NCBI RefSeq assembly: GCF_001552075.1
Contig: NZ_BCQM01000001.1
Span: 744,001-808,000, forward strand
Source of the DNA: Arthrobacter luteolus NBRC 107841
GTDB lineage: Bacteria; Actinomycetota; Actinomycetes; Actinomycetales; Micrococcaceae
Reading direction: 5' to 3'
Length of the DNA: 64,000 nt
The notes beneath the pieces are model-generated. The model was not told where the DNA came from, made no database searches, and saw only the letters and a list, made by a program, of their open reading frames with translations. The translations under genes were made by a program, and so were the position numbers. Shown piece by piece: positions 62,914 through 64,000 of this stretch. Each line of letters begins with the position of its first letter. The stretch's first letter is position 1.

Positions 62914-62969
62914 TGGTTGCATTGTGTTACCGGTTTGACCGTATAGAATCCAGTAACGAAATGCAACCA
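62914..62969. promoter_or_regulatory. Long inverted repeat operator between the HxlR regulator and the oxidoreductase
   Basis: TGGTTGCATTGTGTTAC (62914-62930) and GTAACGAAATGCAACCA (62953-62969) are inverted copies matching at 15 of 17 positions, 22 bases apart. A TAGAAT -10 box (62944-62949) for the HxlR gene lies between the arms. This is the expected place for HxlR binding and control of both divergent transcripts. Confidence 0.75.
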
Positions 62970-62985
62970 CTTAGAAGGGGGCCAC

Positions 62986-63399
62986 ATGATCACGTCGCCT
63001 CGGTCCGACTGCCCGGTCAACCGTGCCCTTGAGATGATCGGTGACCAATGGAGCCTGGTGATCCTGCGGGATATCGCGGCCTACGATCGGCGAAGCTTCC
63101 GTGAGCTGTGCACCGCGAATGAAGAAGGGATCAGCGCCCCGGTATTATCGAGGCGGCTTGCCGACCTGACGAGGGCCGGTTTCCTTACTAAGGCCGATAC
63201 CTCACCCGGGAAGCAGGGCCAGTACTCGTTGACCGAGTTGGGCCTGCAGACGATCCCGCTGATGGTGGAGTTGGCGCGGCTCGGGGTTCTCCTGGACCCC
63301 GCGACAGCCCGGAATGCACCGGAGTTTGTGCACCCGTCGGGTGCCGGCGGCCTGGAGTCGGAAATCGGAGAGCTTCGCCGGCGGCATCTGGGCGGCTAA
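62986..63399 (+). CDS. HxlR family transcriptional regulator
   Basis: A 137-residue winged-helix regulator. The N-terminal Cys9-Pro-Val (SDCPVNRALEMIGDQWSLVILRDI; 63007-63078) is the family signature; in YodB/HypR-type members this Cys senses electrophiles or disulphide stress. FRELCTANEEGISAPVLSRRLADLTRAGFL (63097-63186) is the helix-turn-helix and YSLTELGLQTIPLM the closing part. A second Cys (RELCTAN) is present. GAAGGGGG lies just upstream of the ATG. It is divergent from the oxidoreductase/hydrolase pair. Confidence 0.92.
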   Translation: MITSPRSDCPVNRALEMIGDQWSLVILRDIAAYDRRSFRELCTANEEGISAPVLSRRLADLTRAGFLTKADTSPGKQGQYSLTELGLQTIPLMVELARLGVLLDPATARNAPEFVHPSGAGGLESEIGELRRRHLGG

Positions 63400-63460
63400 A
63401 GGGAACCGGACGGTGGCCTGCCCAGGCACACGTCAGGAAGGGCTGGAAAGGAAATAGCCG

Positions 63461-64000
63461 TCAGGACAGTTCTGCGCGGCCGTGGCGCCAATAACCCATG
63501 AAGGCGACCTGCTTGCGGTCAATCCCGGCGTCACGGACCAGGTAGCGCCGCAGCCCGCGGACCACTGCGGCCTCACCGGCAATCCACGCGTAGAACGGCA
63601 GGGCGCCGGCCGGGGTGTTCGGGCTCGGTGAGTTCTCCACGACCTCCGGGGTCAGGCGGGCCGGGGTTTCCCACAGGATCGCCGAATCGATGTCCACTTC
63701 TTCGGGCTCCTGGCCGCGGCCGGGGGCTACGGTCGCCGGCGGAACACCGTCGGCGGTGCCGAGGCTCGCGTAGCCCGGGACAGCAACGGCTTCCCGGACA
63801 GCGGCCTCCAGGAGCTCTCCGTGGGGACGGCTTCCGCGCGGCAGCCAGGTGACGGTGACGCTGGAGGCGGTGCTGATCGGCTGGGCGTCGGCCTCGTCCG
63901 GGATTTCCAGCAGCGCGGAGCCGGTGATGCCTGCCGGCAGGTTCTCCAGGATGGACGCGACCGCAGGCACGGCGGTTTCGTCGCCTGCCAGCAGCACGTG
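63461..64000 (-). CDS. Siderophore-interacting protein, C-terminal part (5' end outside window)
   Basis: The last 179 residues of a ferric-siderophore reductase of the ViuB/SIP family. The frame is open at the window edge. The NAD-binding-type domain is seen: HVLLAGDETAVPAVASILENLP at the edge, VTVTWLPRGSRPHGELLEAAV, and the family ending YAWIAGEAAVVRGLRRYLVRDAGIDRKQVAFMGYWRHG (63479-63592). It releases iron from siderophores in the cytoplasm using NAD(P)H via FAD. The FAD domain lies beyond the window. Confidence 0.9.
   Translation of the reverse strand, partial: HVLLAGDETAVPAVASILENLPAGITGSALLEIPDEADAQPISTASSVTVTWLPRGSRPHGELLEAAVREAVAVPGYASLGTADGVPPATVAPGRGQEPEEVDIDSAILWETPARLTPEVVENSPSPNTPAGALPFYAWIAGEAAVVRGLRRYLVRDAGIDRKQVAFMGYWRHGRAELS

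Overview
This is a high-GC Gram-positive (actinobacterial) chromosome segment. It is most consistent with an Arthrobacter-like member of the Micrococcaceae. The main reasons are a choline oxidase that aligns residue for residue with the Arthrobacter globiformis flavoprotein, a dnaK-grpE-dnaJ-hspR operon behind a promoter carrying two HAIR operators, an LpqY/SugABC-type sugar importer, a Dcd-type dCTP deaminase of the mycobacterial bifunctional kind, and many genes that appear to be transcribed without a leader. I see no insertion sequences, prophage, CRISPR array or rRNA. One tRNA gene (Gly, anticodon CCC) is present. Gene order and composition look like ordinary core chromosome throughout.

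Layout. 1-2.2 kb: end of betaine-aldehyde dehydrogenase plus choline oxidase (glycine betaine synthesis). 2.2-6.2 kb: two tandem lipoprotein penicillin-binding proteins, the second with all three transpeptidase motifs destroyed. 6.2-9 kb: YccF, PAP2 phosphatase, a PNPOx-like protein, a HutD-like protein and a small HhH protein. 9-16 kb: DEAD-box helicase, trmB, a NYN-LOTUS protein, and a winged-helix regulator with an ABC exporter. 15.8-20.2 kb: heat-shock operon. 20.3-26.3 kb: methyltransferase, LMW-PTP, a P-loop kinase/PabB fusion, cardiolipin synthase, PabC. 26.4-29.6 kb: TPP-riboswitch-controlled YkoEDC-type thiamine/HMP ECF transporter. 30-36.5 kb: Mrp Na+/H+ antiporter operon with MrpA and MrpB fused. 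36.7-42.5 kb: UMF1-type MFS, dcd, tryptophan 2,3-dioxygenase, an SseB-like protein, an M4 protease with an emfourin-like partner, tRNA-Gly, panD. 42.7-48.3 kb: trehalose/maltose-type ABC importer and an unknown membrane-anchored protein. 48.3-52.4 kb: NHLRC2-like thioredoxin/beta-propeller protein and CopD-CtaG fusion. 52.5-53.8 kb: hup and the zinc-free rpsN-rpmG-rpmB operon. 54-57.6 kb: glgC with a MarR regulator, and ProP. 57.8-64 kb: SGNH hydrolase, diacylglycerol kinase-like protein, M23 endopeptidase, a tandem G-quadruplex-type repeat, an HxlR-controlled oxidoreductase/hydrolase pair and the end of a siderophore-interacting protein.

Themes. Osmotic and ion homeostasis recurs (betB-codA, ProP, Mrp, SugABC-type import). 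Cell envelope functions recur as well (PBPs, M23, Cls, PAP2, DAGK). The most interesting signals are the degenerate PBP paralogue beside an intact one, the P-loop/PabB fusion, the tandem G4 array at 60.8 kb, the long inverted repeat between the HxlR gene and its target, and at least eleven start codons preceded by a TANNNT hexamer at a fixed 6-7 nt distance, which implies leaderless mRNAs.
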